From: Gallionellaceae bacterium
GTDB taxonomy: Bacteria > Pseudomonadota > Gammaproteobacteria > Burkholderiales > Gallionellaceae
DNA: 37,147 nucleotides
Assembly (NCBI GenBank): GCA_004297065.1
Contig: SCUU01000052.1
Location: 1 to 37,147, forward strand
Direction: 5' to 3'
In this document: one piece after another, positions 16,802 to 24,368 of the stretch
How the letters are laid out: each line of letters opens with the position of its first letter
Position numbering within the stretch: the first letter of the stretch is position 1
Made by a program: the position numbers and the translations under genes
Notes under the pieces: model-generated
Told to the model about the DNA's origin: nothing
Databases searched by the model: none
Seen by the model: the letters and a program-made list of their open reading frames with translations, nothing else

Positions 16802-17473
16802 CTATTTGATGATTTCGCCCTGAGCTAATAATGGCGTTCTTAGCAGATTGAAATCTTTGACCGAAACGTACTGCAACACAGGTTTCTCGCTGCCGCCGAA
16901 CGTTACATCCAACCCGTGCTGGGGGTAAAGCCAATGTACGATCCCGGTCTTGGTCTCTCGCACACGCTCTTCCGGTCGTCCAAAGCGTTTTTTGACGATG
17001 TCTTCTTCCAGTTTTAATACTGGCAAATAGGTCACACTGGCAACAGGTGTCTTGCGCACACGCTCCAGGTCGTCCGCGGTCAGAGTAATGCGCTTCCCGC
17101 TCGGTGTGCTATTCATACGCAAGCCGCGCTTGAACATGCCGTCCAGCTCATCGTTCGGCACCGCTACAGTGAATACGAACTTTGCCTTGAGCCCATTGAA
17201 ATTAAGCTCGTCAAAGAAGGCCTCGACTAACATTTTTCCTTCTGTTGTTTTGAATAAACTGACCTCGGTTTTTTCATTAAAAAATTTCTCGGTTTCACCC
17301 AGAGAAGTTTGGCCAAGAGTGATGCCAAATACGCGAGATGTGTCAGGAGTGGGATGTGAAATCCTCCACGGCAAAGTATCTGGAGTGTCGGTCGGATTCG
17401 CCGGGATCAGCAACAAGGTGGTTATCGATACTGCAACAAGCGCCAAAACGCCCAGAATTATTTTCTTATCCAT
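16802..17473 (-). CDS. Uncharacterised membrane-anchored protein
   Basis: A 223-residue protein with an N-terminal signal anchor (about residues 4-23, KIILGVLALVAVSITTLLL) followed by a soluble, presumably periplasmic domain. I recognise no catalytic motif. Features worth noting: VFGITLGQTSLGETEKFF near residue 50, LEVVRK-like charged segments, and a C-terminal KTGIVHWLYPQHGLDVTFGG. There are no cysteines, so it is neither a c-type cytochrome nor a lipoprotein. It starts 3 bases after the stop of the membrane-protein gene at 17477-17983, with which it must be co-transcribed, and lies downstream of fnr. Function unknown. Confidence 0.75.
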   Translation of the reverse strand: MDKKIILGVLALVAVSITTLLLIPANPTDTPDTLPWRISHPTPDTSRVFGITLGQTSLGETEKFFNEKTEVSLFKTTEGKMLVEAFFDELNFNGLKAKFVFTVAVPNDELDGMFKRGLRMNSTPSGKRITLTADDLERVRKTPVASVTYLPVLKLEEDIVKKRFGRPEERVRETKTGIVHWLYPQHGLDVTFGGSEKPVLQYVSVKDFNLLRTPLLAQGEIIK

Positions 17474-17476
17474 GTG

Positions 17477-17983
17477 TCAAGCGTTTTCTTTGGGTGGTGG
17501 ATAGTAAGCGATGGCTCCAGCGGAAATTTTTCCAGCTTTGGCCTGATGCTCGGCATCGAATTCCAGGACGACCAGTCCCAGAACTGCGACCATGAAGACT
17601 AGCCCCAAAATGCTGGTGAATGCGGTGATGGCGACGCCTTTAAAGCCCATCGCGTGCCCACCGTAGAAGAAGGCGACGCTGAGTATCCCTAAAACCAAAA
17701 ACAGGATGAGGAACAAACGCGCGCGTTTGGCGGCCAATTGCCAGTGGCAACGAATAAACCAGGATGGCTCATTGGCAAGCGAATGCTTTGCCTTGACCAA
17801 GATGTAACCGAGCAACGATATGGAAATGATCGCCATCAAAGCCATCGGGATGGTGCTTAATTTAATAAGGGTCAGTGCCATCAGGAATAGGAAAATATGG
17901 TTTACGACCAAATTGAATAGCAGTGCAGCATGCAAATGGCGAGAGCGTTTTCTTTCGGCGTCGCTAGTTTGAATATCCGACAT
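17477..17983 (-). CDS. Uncharacterised four-helix membrane protein downstream of fnr
   Basis: A 168-residue integral membrane protein. Hydrophobic segments lie at about residues 19-42, 46-63, 88-110 and 118-143. The N-terminus is charged (SDIQTSDAERKRSRH) and the soluble C-terminal tail ends in AYYPPPKENA. AGAGGT upstream of the ATG is a fair ribosome binding site. It lies 74 bases after fnr on the same strand and is tightly linked to the anchored protein at 16802. I do not recognise the family. The linkage suggests a role in the microaerobic respiratory response, but that is inference from position only. Confidence 0.75.
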   Translation of the reverse strand: MSDIQTSDAERKRSRHLHAALLFNLVVNHIFLFLMALTLIKLSTIPMALMAIISISLLGYILVKAKHSLANEPSWFIRCHWQLAAKRARLFLILFLVLGILSVAFFYGGHAMGFKGVAITAFTSILGLVFMVAVLGLVVLEFDAEHQAKAGKISAGAIAYYPPPKENA

Positions 17984-18057
17984 TAAGATTACCTCTATAA
18001 AGGATGTTAAATAAATAAGGCCGCGACACTAACACAGCGTCGGTGACCTTGCCAGTT

Positions 18058-18819
18058 TTAAAGCGGTGCTGCGGGTTGCTGCCCGACCAGCCGCAACAGG
18101 CGCGGCATATCGATGAGCTCGATAGACTTATTGTGGACGTCGATCAGCCGGTTCTCCTGAAAGTACGACAGCGTGCGGCTGACCGTCTCCAGTTTCAGCC
18201 CCAGATAACTGCCGATCTCCTGCCGGGTCATGCGCAACCTGAACGCGTTCGGGGAATAGCCGCGCGCGGCAAAGCGTTGCGACAGATTGAGCAGAAACGC
18301 CGCAAGGCGCTCTTCCGCACGCATCGAGCCCAGCAACAGCATGATGCCCTGGTCGCGCACGATCTCGCGGCTCATGATCTTGTGCAGATGGCGCTGCAAG
18401 GTGGGCAATTGGCGGCTGAGTTCTTCCAGACGGTTGAACGGCAGCTCGCACACCTCGCTGTCTTCCAGCGCTACGGCATCACAGGTATGCACATCCGTGC
18501 TGATCGCATCCAGCCCGATGATCTCGCCGGGCATCTGGAACCCGGTCACCTGCTCGCGCCCGTCCTCGTGCAGTACCTGGGTCTTGAAAAAGCCGGTGCG
18601 GATGGCATACAGAGAGGCGAAGCGTGCGCCGCTGCGGTAGAGATAATCGCCGCGTCTATAGGCACGCTTGAGGCCGGTCAGGGTCTCAAGTTGGCGAATT
18701 TCCGCCTCCGTGAAATCTGCGGGCAAACAGAATTCGCGCAGATTGCAACTGGAGCAGGCGACGGCAGCAGGGGGAAATGAAATGGCTCTTTGCACTTGAT
18801 TATTATGTGTGTGCTGCAT
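18058..18819 (-). CDS. fnr: FNR-type oxygen-sensing transcriptional regulator
   Basis: A 253-residue CRP/FNR-family activator. It has the four cluster cysteines: C22, C25 and C31 in CSSCNLREFC, plus C113 in HTCDAV, so it should hold an oxygen-labile 4Fe-4S cluster. The cyclic-nucleotide-like beta roll spans about 40-130, a dimerisation helix about 140-165, and the helix-turn-helix contains MTRQEIGSYLGLKLETVSRTLSYF, with E211, S214 and R215 matching the residues that read TTGAT half-sites. FNR boxes of that sequence lie at ccoN and hemN. The start ATG at 18819 gives the expected cysteine spacing from the N-terminus. Confidence 0.96.
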   Translation of the reverse strand: MQHTHNNQVQRAISFPPAAVACSSCNLREFCLPADFTEAEIRQLETLTGLKRAYRRGDYLYRSGARFASLYAIRTGFFKTQVLHEDGREQVTGFQMPGEIIGLDAISTDVHTCDAVALEDSEVCELPFNRLEELSRQLPTLQRHLHKIMSREIVRDQGIMLLLGSMRAEERLAAFLLNLSQRFAARGYSPNAFRLRMTRQEIGSYLGLKLETVSRTLSYFQENRLIDVHNKSIELIDMPRLLRLVGQQPAAPL

Positions 18820-18846
18820 CCTCGGGGCGCAAATATGACACGGATT

Positions 18847-18887
18847 TTGACCTATATCAAACGCAATTTTGGCCCGGCTGGCATAGT
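18847..18887 (+). promoter_or_regulatory. FNR box in the fnr-hemN divergent region
   Basis: TTGACCTATATCAA at 18847-18860 matches the FNR consensus at 9 of 10 positions. For hemN, a CATAGT -10-like hexamer at 18882-18887 puts the box near -41 (activation). For fnr, a CATATT at 18837-18832 would place the same box over the fnr -35 region, which fits negative autoregulation; that part is inference. Confidence 0.75.
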
Positions 18888-18917
18888 GCGGCGACCCAAA
18901 TTAAGGCAAAAAGAACC

Positions 18918-20324
18918 ATGAGCAAAAACACAGAATATGTGGCGGGCAATCTCGAAGTCGATCTGGAACTGATCCGGCGCTTGGACAAAAACGGGCCGCG
19001 CTATACCTCTTATCCCACCGCAGACCGTTTCGTCGAAGCATTCAATGCCGAGACCTACGCCAACTGGTTGGGCAAGCGCGAGATCGGCGGCATCAGCCGT
19101 CCGCTGTCGCTGTACGTGCATATCCCGTTCTGCAACACGCTGTGCTTCTATTGCGCGTGCAACAAAGTCATCACCAAAGATTTCAGCAAAGCGGCGACCT
19201 ATGTCGGTTACGTCATCAAAGAAATCGAGATGCAGGCAGCGCTGTTGGGCGATGGGCGCCGCGTCGAGCAATTGCACTTCGGCGGCGGCACGCCGACCTT
19301 TTTGAGCAACGACGAGATCCGCACACTCATGGGCGCGATCCGCAAGAACTTCCAGTTGATCGACAACGGCGAATATTCCATCGAGATCGACCCGCGCAAA
19401 GTGAGCGACGAGACCGTGGCGCTGCTGGGCGAGATGGGCTTCAACCGCATCAGCATCGGCGTGCAGGACTTCGACCCCGAAGTGCAGAAGGCGGTGAACC
19501 GCATCCAGAGCGAAGAAGAGACGCTGCAAGTCATCAGGGCGGCACGCGCCAACGGTTTCCAGTCGGTGAGCATCGACCTCATCTACGGCCTGCCCAAACA
19601 GAATCTGGCGGGGTTCAAGGCCACGTTGGATAAGGTCGTCGCGGCGGGTGCGGACCGTTTGTCCATCTACAACTACGCGCACATGCCCGCCATCTTTAAA
19701 CCACAGCGCCGCATCCATGATGAAGACCTGCCCGCAGGCCAACTCAAACTCGATATTCTCAGTCTCGCGGTGCAGACCTTGACAGACGCCGGCTATGTTT
19801 ACATTGGCATGGATCATTTTGCCAAACCGGACGATGAACTTGCCGTGGCGCAACGCCAGGGCCGCCTGCACCGCAATTTCCAGGGCTATTCCACGCATTC
19901 CGATTGCGATCTGGTGGCGGTCGGCGTGAGCGCCATCGGCAAGATCGGCCCGACTTACAGCCAGAATTTCCGCGAACTGGAAGACTACTACGATGCGCTG
20001 GATCGCAACACATTGCCCATCATGCGCGGCATGGAACTGAACGCGGACGACTTGGTGCGCCGCGCGATTATCCAGGCACTGATGTGCCATTTCGAAATAT
20101 CGAAAGAATCGTTCAATATCGCCTACCTCATCGACTTCGACCAGTATTTCGCCGCCGAGCTGAAAGAACTGGCCGAATATGAGCGTGAAGGGCTACTGAA
20201 AATCTCGCCGCAATGGATCAGCGTCACGCCGAAAGGACGCATGCTAATCCGTAATATTTGCATGGTTTTTGACAAATATCTGCGCACCAAACAGGAACAC
20301 GCGCGTTATTCCAAGGTAATATAG
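18918..20324 (+). CDS. hemN: Oxygen-independent coproporphyrinogen III dehydrogenase
   Basis: A 468-residue radical SAM enzyme that decarboxylates coproporphyrinogen III to protoporphyrinogen IX without oxygen. The true-HemN cluster motif CNTLCFYCAC (C72, C76, C79, with C81) is present, followed by QLHFGGGTPTFL, the SIEIDPRKV and RISIGVQDF segments, and a full C-terminal HemN domain. The N-terminus has GPRYTSYPTADRF, the HemN substrate-site segment. The start is the ATG at 18918; the frame is open further upstream only because that stretch lacks stops. It is preceded by an FNR box and followed 26 bases later by the NMO-like gene. Confidence 0.97.
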   Translation: MSKNTEYVAGNLEVDLELIRRLDKNGPRYTSYPTADRFVEAFNAETYANWLGKREIGGISRPLSLYVHIPFCNTLCFYCACNKVITKDFSKAATYVGYVIKEIEMQAALLGDGRRVEQLHFGGGTPTFLSNDEIRTLMGAIRKNFQLIDNGEYSIEIDPRKVSDETVALLGEMGFNRISIGVQDFDPEVQKAVNRIQSEEETLQVIRAARANGFQSVSIDLIYGLPKQNLAGFKATLDKVVAAGADRLSIYNYAHMPAIFKPQRRIHDEDLPAGQLKLDILSLAVQTLTDAGYVYIGMDHFAKPDDELAVAQRQGRLHRNFQGYSTHSDCDLVAVGVSAIGKIGPTYSQNFRELEDYYDALDRNTLPIMRGMELNADDLVRRAIIQALMCHFEISKESFNIAYLIDFDQYFAAELKELAEYEREGLLKISPQWISVTPKGRMLIRNICMVFDKYLRTKQEHARYSKVI

Positions 20325-20350
20325 CCGCCTGAATGTAACGAGAGAATAGT

Positions 20351-21595
20351 ATGAAACGCGTGGATGATTTCCGCTTGCGCTTTGGCAAGAGCGAGCTGGT
20401 TCCTATCATGATAGGCGGGATGGGCGTGGATATTTCCACGGCGGAACTGGCACTGGAAGCCGCGCGTCTCGGCGGTATCGGGCATATCTCCGATGCCATG
20501 CTGCCTACGGTAACGGATCGTCTTTACGACACCGACTTCGTTAAAACGAAGTTGACACAGTACAAATACAACCTCGAAAACTCCGACAAGACAGACATCA
20601 AGTTCGATCTCGGCCATATCGCCGAATCTACCCGCCTGCACGTGGGCAATACCATGGCAGCCAAGCGTGGCCCCGGCATGGTATTTGTCAACGTCATGGA
20701 AAAACTCACCATGAATGCGCCCAAAGAAACGCTCAAGGTGCGTTTGGACGAAGCGCTTTCCGCCGGCATCGACGGCATCACCCTGGCGGCCGGCCTGCAT
20801 CTCGGCTCGTTCGCGATGATCGAAGACCATCCGCGTTTTCGCGATGCCAAGCTCGGCATCATCGTTTCTTCATTGCGCGCACTGCAATTGTTTCTGCGCA
20901 AGAACGCACGCTCCAGCCGTCTGCCCGATTACGTGGTGGTCGAAGGCCCCTTGGCGGGTGGCCACTTGGGCTTCGGCATGGACTGGGCGCAATACGACCT
21001 GCGCACCATCACGCAAGAAATTCTGGATTACCTGCAAGCCGAAAAGCTCGACATCCCGGTTATCCCCGCCGGCGGCATCTTCACCGGCAGCGATGCGGTC
21101 AGCTTCCTCGAAATGGGCGCGGCGGCCGTGCAGGTGGCCACGCGTTTTACCGTAGCCAAAGAATGCGGCCTGCCCGGCGATGTGCAACAGCAATACTTCA
21201 TGGCCAGCGAATCCGATATCGAAGTGAACGGCGTATCGCCTACCGGCTACCCGATGCGCATGCTGAAAAACAGCCCCGCCATCGGCTCCGGCATCCGCCC
21301 CGGTTGCGAATCCTACGGCTATATCCTTGATGCCAACGGCAGGTGCTCCTACATCGACTCCTACAATCGCGAAGTGGCACTGCATCCCGGCGAGAAAAAA
21401 ATCCGGGTGTTCGACAAGACCTGTTTATGCACCCACATGCGCAACTTCAAACTGTGGACCTGCGGGCATTACACCTATCGCCTGAAAGACACCACGCGCA
21501 AACTGGCGGACGGCAGCTACCGGGTACTGTCTGCGGAACATGTGTTCAAGGATTATCAATACAGCACCGACAACAAGATTGCCCTGCCGGAATAA
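20351..21595 (+). CDS. Nitronate monooxygenase-like FMN protein with cysteine-rich C-terminal extension
   Basis: A 414-residue protein of the 2-nitropropane dioxygenase/NMO superfamily (TIM barrel binding FMN). Supporting segments: MIGGMGVDISTAELALEAARLGGIGHISD at the N-terminus, VVVEGPLAGGHLGF near residue 197 (with the AGGH histidine region), IPAGGIFTGSDAVSFLEMGA near 240, and VQVATRF. After residue about 315 comes an extra domain of about 100 residues with five cysteines (C319, C332, C358, C360, C371, the last in LWTCGHYTY). Spacing suggests a metal or FeS site, unproven. It lies 26 bases after hemN and ends at a good terminator, so it is probably in the FNR-controlled unit. Substrate unknown. 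Confidence 0.82.
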   Translation: MKRVDDFRLRFGKSELVPIMIGGMGVDISTAELALEAARLGGIGHISDAMLPTVTDRLYDTDFVKTKLTQYKYNLENSDKTDIKFDLGHIAESTRLHVGNTMAAKRGPGMVFVNVMEKLTMNAPKETLKVRLDEALSAGIDGITLAAGLHLGSFAMIEDHPRFRDAKLGIIVSSLRALQLFLRKNARSSRLPDYVVVEGPLAGGHLGFGMDWAQYDLRTITQEILDYLQAEKLDIPVIPAGGIFTGSDAVSFLEMGAAAVQVATRFTVAKECGLPGDVQQQYFMASESDIEVNGVSPTGYPMRMLKNSPAIGSGIRPGCESYGYILDANGRCSYIDSYNREVALHPGEKKIRVFDKTCLCTHMRNFKLWTCGHYTYRLKDTTRKLADGSYRVLSAEHVFKDYQYSTDNKIALPE

Positions 21596-21617
21596 TGTGC
21601 GGACAATGAAAAAGATA

Positions 21618-21645
21618 CGAGGCCGTTGCGGCCTCGTTTTATTTT
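21618..21645 (+). terminator. Terminator after the NMO-like gene
   Basis: CGAGGCCG (21618-21625), loop TTG, CGGCCTCG (21629-21636), then TTTTATTTT. A clear intrinsic terminator 22 bases after the stop codon; it ends 7 bases before the mutY start. Confidence 0.9.
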
Positions 21646-21652
21646 GCGGATT

Positions 21653-22681
21653 ATGAAATCGTTCGCCTCCCAACTCATTAGCTGGCAACGCACACATGGC
21701 CGCCACGGCCTGCCCTGGCAGGGCGCGGATGCGTATCGCGTGTGGCTGTCCGAGGTCATGCTGCAACAGACGCAGGTCGCCACCGTCATCCCCTATTACC
21801 GGCGCTTCGTCGCATCCTTCCCCAACATCGCCGCGTTGGCGGCAGCCACGGAAGAGCAGGTGCTCGCCCACTGGAGCGGCCTCGGTTACTACGCCAGAGG
21901 GCGCAATCTGCATAAGGCGGCATGCATTATCGTCGAAAGATTCAACGGCGAATTCCCGCGCAGGTTCGAAGACATCGTCGAACTCCCCGGCATCGGCCGC
22001 TCCACCGCCGCCGCGATCTGCGCGCTGGCGTATCACGAACGCCGCGCCATACTCGATGGCAACGTCAAGCGCGTGTTGGCGCGCTATTGCGGCATAGCAG
22101 GCTGGGCAGGCGAAAAAAAGGTAGAAGAGAAATTGTGGCAACAAGCCGAAGCGCTGCTGCCGCGAAGCGATGTTGCAATCTACACGCAGGCACTGATGGA
22201 CATGGGGGCGACTGTCTGCACGCGCAGCCGACCCAGATGCGCGATCTGCCCGGTACAAGCCGGCTGCATCGCTTTGCGGACGGAACGCACCGCCGAACTG
22301 CCTGCGCCGCGCCCGAGGAAAGCCGTGCCGGAAAAATACGCCACGTTTCTATTGCTCATGCACGGCAACGACATCCTGTTGGAGAGACGCCCCGGCAGCG
22401 GCATCTGGGGCGGGCTGTGGTGTCCGCCGCAGTTCGATGATGAGGCTGCTGCCAAGGATTGGTTTATGCGCAACGGTATGGATGCTGGCGAGGGAATAAG
22501 GTTGGAGACATTCGCGCATACCTTCACCCATTTCAAATTGCATATCACGCCGCTGAAGATTCAACTCGCTCATAAACCTTTGCGTGTTGCGCAACCGGGC
22601 AGCGTGTGGCTGGATGTGGAAGAGGCGATACAGGCGGCGATTCCGACGCCGGTGCGGGCGATACTGGCAAAGATTTGCTAA
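21653..22681 (+). CDS. mutY: Adenine DNA glycosylase
   Basis: A 342-residue base-excision repair enzyme that removes A opposite 8-oxoG. Catalytic E34 is in WLSEVMLQQTQV, the helix-hairpin-helix is LPGIGRSTAAAI at about 111-122, and catalytic D135 is in ILDGNVKRVL. The 4Fe-4S ligands have the proper C-x6-C-x2-C-x5-C spacing (C189, C196, C199, C205). A C-terminal NUDIX-like domain that recognises 8-oxoG begins near residue 225 (ATFLLLMHGNDILLERRP). The ATG at 21653 is chosen for the family N-terminus; its ribosome binding site is weak and lies just after the upstream terminator, so any promoter must overlap the NMO-like gene end. Confidence 0.96.
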   Translation: MKSFASQLISWQRTHGRHGLPWQGADAYRVWLSEVMLQQTQVATVIPYYRRFVASFPNIAALAAATEEQVLAHWSGLGYYARGRNLHKAACIIVERFNGEFPRRFEDIVELPGIGRSTAAAICALAYHERRAILDGNVKRVLARYCGIAGWAGEKKVEEKLWQQAEALLPRSDVAIYTQALMDMGATVCTRSRPRCAICPVQAGCIALRTERTAELPAPRPRKAVPEKYATFLLLMHGNDILLERRPGSGIWGGLWCPPQFDDEAAAKDWFMRNGMDAGEGIRLETFAHTFTHFKLHITPLKIQLAHKPLRVAQPGSVWLDVEEAIQAAIPTPVRAILAKIC

Positions 22682-22724
22682 GAGCAAAAGCCAAAACCGT
22701 CGGGCTCCCCCCGACGAAGTTGAT

Positions 22725-23324
22725 TTACTCTCCCCACTTCTTCATCAAACGCTGCTCCAACCCCAAATGATCCATTAGCCTGGCCACCACAAAATCCACC
22801 GTATCCTGCACGCTCTGCGGATGGTGGTAGAAGCCCGGATTCGGCGGCATGATGACTGCGCCCGCATGTGAAAGTTTGAGCATGTTCTCCAGATGGATGG
22901 AGGAGAAGGGCGTTTCCCTGGGCACTAAAATCAAGGCGCGTTTTTCTTTGAGCATCACGTCGGCGGAGCGGGCGATGAGGTCGTCGCTGATGCCGCCCGC
23001 GATCTTGCCCAGTGTGCCCATGGTGCATGGGCACACTACCATCGCATCGCCGGGGTTGGAGCCGGAGGCCATGGGGGCGAACCAGTCCTGAATGCCGAAC
23101 ACTTTGAGGTCGCCGCTGAATTTGCCGAAACGTTCAGAGAGCATTTGTTCCGCATCTTGCGGGCGGCTCGGCAGTACAAAATCCATTTCCTGTTTGGCGA
23201 CGATCTGCGCGGCTTGCGAGTACACCAGATGCACACGCTGTCCGCTTTGCAGCAAGCATTCGAGCAGACGCATGCCGTAGGGCAGGCCGGAGGCACCGGT
23301 GAAGGCTAGGGTGATGGTTTTCAT
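22725..23324 (-). CDS. ubiX: Flavin prenyltransferase UbiX
   Basis: A 199-residue flavoprotein that joins a dimethylallyl group to FMN, giving the prenylated cofactor of the UbiD decarboxylase in ubiquinone synthesis. The N-terminal FMN-binding TLAFTGASGLPYGMRLLE, the central MVVCPCTMGTLGKIAGGISDDLI, and LVPRETPFSSIHLENMLKLS are diagnostic. The C-terminus converges on mutY. It is the last gene of the long minus-strand block and follows the Gx-type gene, separated from it by a palindromic repeat. Confidence 0.95.
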   Translation of the reverse strand: MKTITLAFTGASGLPYGMRLLECLLQSGQRVHLVYSQAAQIVAKQEMDFVLPSRPQDAEQMLSERFGKFSGDLKVFGIQDWFAPMASGSNPGDAMVVCPCTMGTLGKIAGGISDDLIARSADVMLKEKRALILVPRETPFSSIHLENMLKLSHAGAVIMPPNPGFYHHPQSVQDTVDFVVARLMDHLGLEQRLMKKWGE

Positions 23325-23349
23325 TTCATATCCCTGTTGAGAGAGTATT

Positions 23350-23383
23350 CCCCCACCCTAGCCCTCCCCCGGTGGGAGAGGGG
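23350..23383. repeat. C/G-rich palindromic repeat at the 3' end of the Gx-type gene
   Basis: A run of CCCACC ... GGTGGG and CCCTC ... GAGGG blocks covers the last codons and stop of the Gx-type gene. Its translation gives the tail SPLPPGEG followed by stop, a pattern often seen where this common class of dispersed repeat has landed at a gene end. Confidence 0.5.
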
Positions 23384-23897
23384 ACTGTTGCGGAGTATTC
23401 ATAAATTGCATCGCGATAATTCCATTCACTGTACCAAATACCAGCGCGGCTGCGGCGAAGACGGGCAGCAGGTAGGCGATACCGGCATGCGGGATGAGCC
23501 AGAGATACACCACCAGCATTTGCCCAGCGATGTGCGCGAAGGCGGCGAGCACGCTGTGGGTGACGGCACCGAACCAGCGTTGGGGTAAGTGCATGCTCAA
23601 CGCGAGTACCGCGAGGCTGCACAGCGCGCCGACGAGGCTCAGGAAAAATCCCGGCGCTAAAAAACTGCCCATCAGCAGGCTGCCAGCGAGCACGCGCAAC
23701 AGCGAGACCCATGCCGCCGCGCGCCAACCGTAACGCGCCAATACGATGAGTACGATGATGTTCGCCAGTCCCGGTTTAACGCCGGGCAGCGGCGAGGGGA
23801 TGGCGGCTTCGAGCACGCTGAGGCCGAGTGCCACGGCGGCGAGGCGCGCGATGTGGTGGTCTTCGGCGCTGGTGGCGAGTTTGATGGTGGTGGCCAT
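23358..23897 (-). CDS. Gx transporter/heptaprenyl diphosphate synthase component I-like membrane protein
   Basis: A 179-residue polytopic membrane protein of the Gx-transporter family (Pfam Hpre_diP_synt_I). The family motif region SVLEAAIPSPLPGVKPGLANIIVLI is clear at about residues 27-52, with five or so hydrophobic helices to residue 165. Despite the old synthase name, members resemble ECF-type substrate-binding membrane subunits, and a role in FMN or flavin handling has been proposed for relatives next to ApbE or NusG-domain-II genes. It follows the NusG-II gene here. The last eight residues come from a repeat. An 82-base gap with a 15-bp inverted repeat separates it from the upstream gene. 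Confidence 0.85.
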   Translation of the reverse strand: MATTIKLATSAEDHHIARLAAVALGLSVLEAAIPSPLPGVKPGLANIIVLIVLARYGWRAAAWVSLLRVLAGSLLMGSFLAPGFFLSLVGALCSLAVLALSMHLPQRWFGAVTHSVLAAFAHIAGQMLVVYLWLIPHAGIAYLLPVFAAAALVFGTVNGIIAMQFMNTPQQSPLPPGEG

Positions 23898-23903
23898 ATG
23901 CTA

Positions 23904-23982
23904 GAGTACCGAGTGCCGGGTAGCGGGTGCTGAGTGAAAAGCAGAGCGTCGGGTTTTACTCGGTACTCGGCACTCGGTACTC
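23904..23982. repeat. 15-bp inverted repeat upstream of the Gx-type gene
   Basis: GAGTACCGAGTGCCG at 23904-23918 is repeated inverted at 23968-23982, with a 49-base spacer. The right half itself consists of alternating GAGTACC/GAGTGCC-like units. It fills most of the 94 bases between two co-directional genes. Confidence 0.6.
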
Positions 23983-23991
23983 AGCACTGTT

Positions 23992-24366
23992 TTAATAATT
24001 GAGGCTGTCATACTTTTTCGATCCGCCCGCCAATTCCACGCTCACCTGGTTGGGCAGGCAGATGGCGACTTCGCCCGCATTTTTCAGCCAGCCCTGGCGC
24101 ACGCAGTATTGCCTCGGGCTGGGGTCGGAGGCGATGCGCGCTTGATGATTTTTGATGGCGATGATGCTGGTGCCGAGCGGGCCTTGGACGCTGACTTCGA
24201 TGTCGTGCGCGAGCGGCACTTCGCGGAATATTTTGCCGCCGCTGCGGATGATGGCTTTGTCGGCAACGCCGCCTTGCCAGACAGCGGCGGCAAGCCAGAC
24301 AGTAAACACGCCGCCCAACACTAAGATCAGGCTGTCGCCGAGCTTGATGTGGGCAAGGTGGCTCAC
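23992..24366 (-). CDS. NusG domain II-containing protein
   Basis: A 124-residue protein with one N-terminal transmembrane helix (about residues 11-28, LILVLGGVFTVWLAAAVW) and an extracytoplasmic NusG_II domain. The domain shows IRSGGKIFREVPL, IEVSVQGPLGTSIIAIKNHQARI, CVRQGWL and ICLPNQVSVEL, the typical ending of the family. I place the start at GTG 24366, two bases after the rapZ stop; the frame is open upstream but inside rapZ. Such proteins are usually beside the Gx-type gene, as here. The precise role is unknown, though links to flavin/Rnf-type electron transfer have been suggested. Confidence 0.85.
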   Translation of the reverse strand: MSHLAHIKLGDSLILVLGGVFTVWLAAAVWQGGVADKAIIRSGGKIFREVPLAHDIEVSVQGPLGTSIIAIKNHQARIASDPSPRQYCVRQGWLKNAGEVAICLPNQVSVELAGGSKKYDSLNY

Positions 24367-24368
24367 GG

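Noticed and set aside
18777-18917. Extended N-terminus for hemN
   Set aside because: It would cover the FNR box and fnr start region; the ATG at 18918 gives the normal HemN length.
18852-20090. Long (412-codon) antisense frame across hemN
   Set aside because: It mirrors the codon structure of hemN, has no recognisable motif, and hemN is certain on the other strand. The same applies to the antisense frames over ccoN (7580-8674), ccoI, rpoN and hprK.
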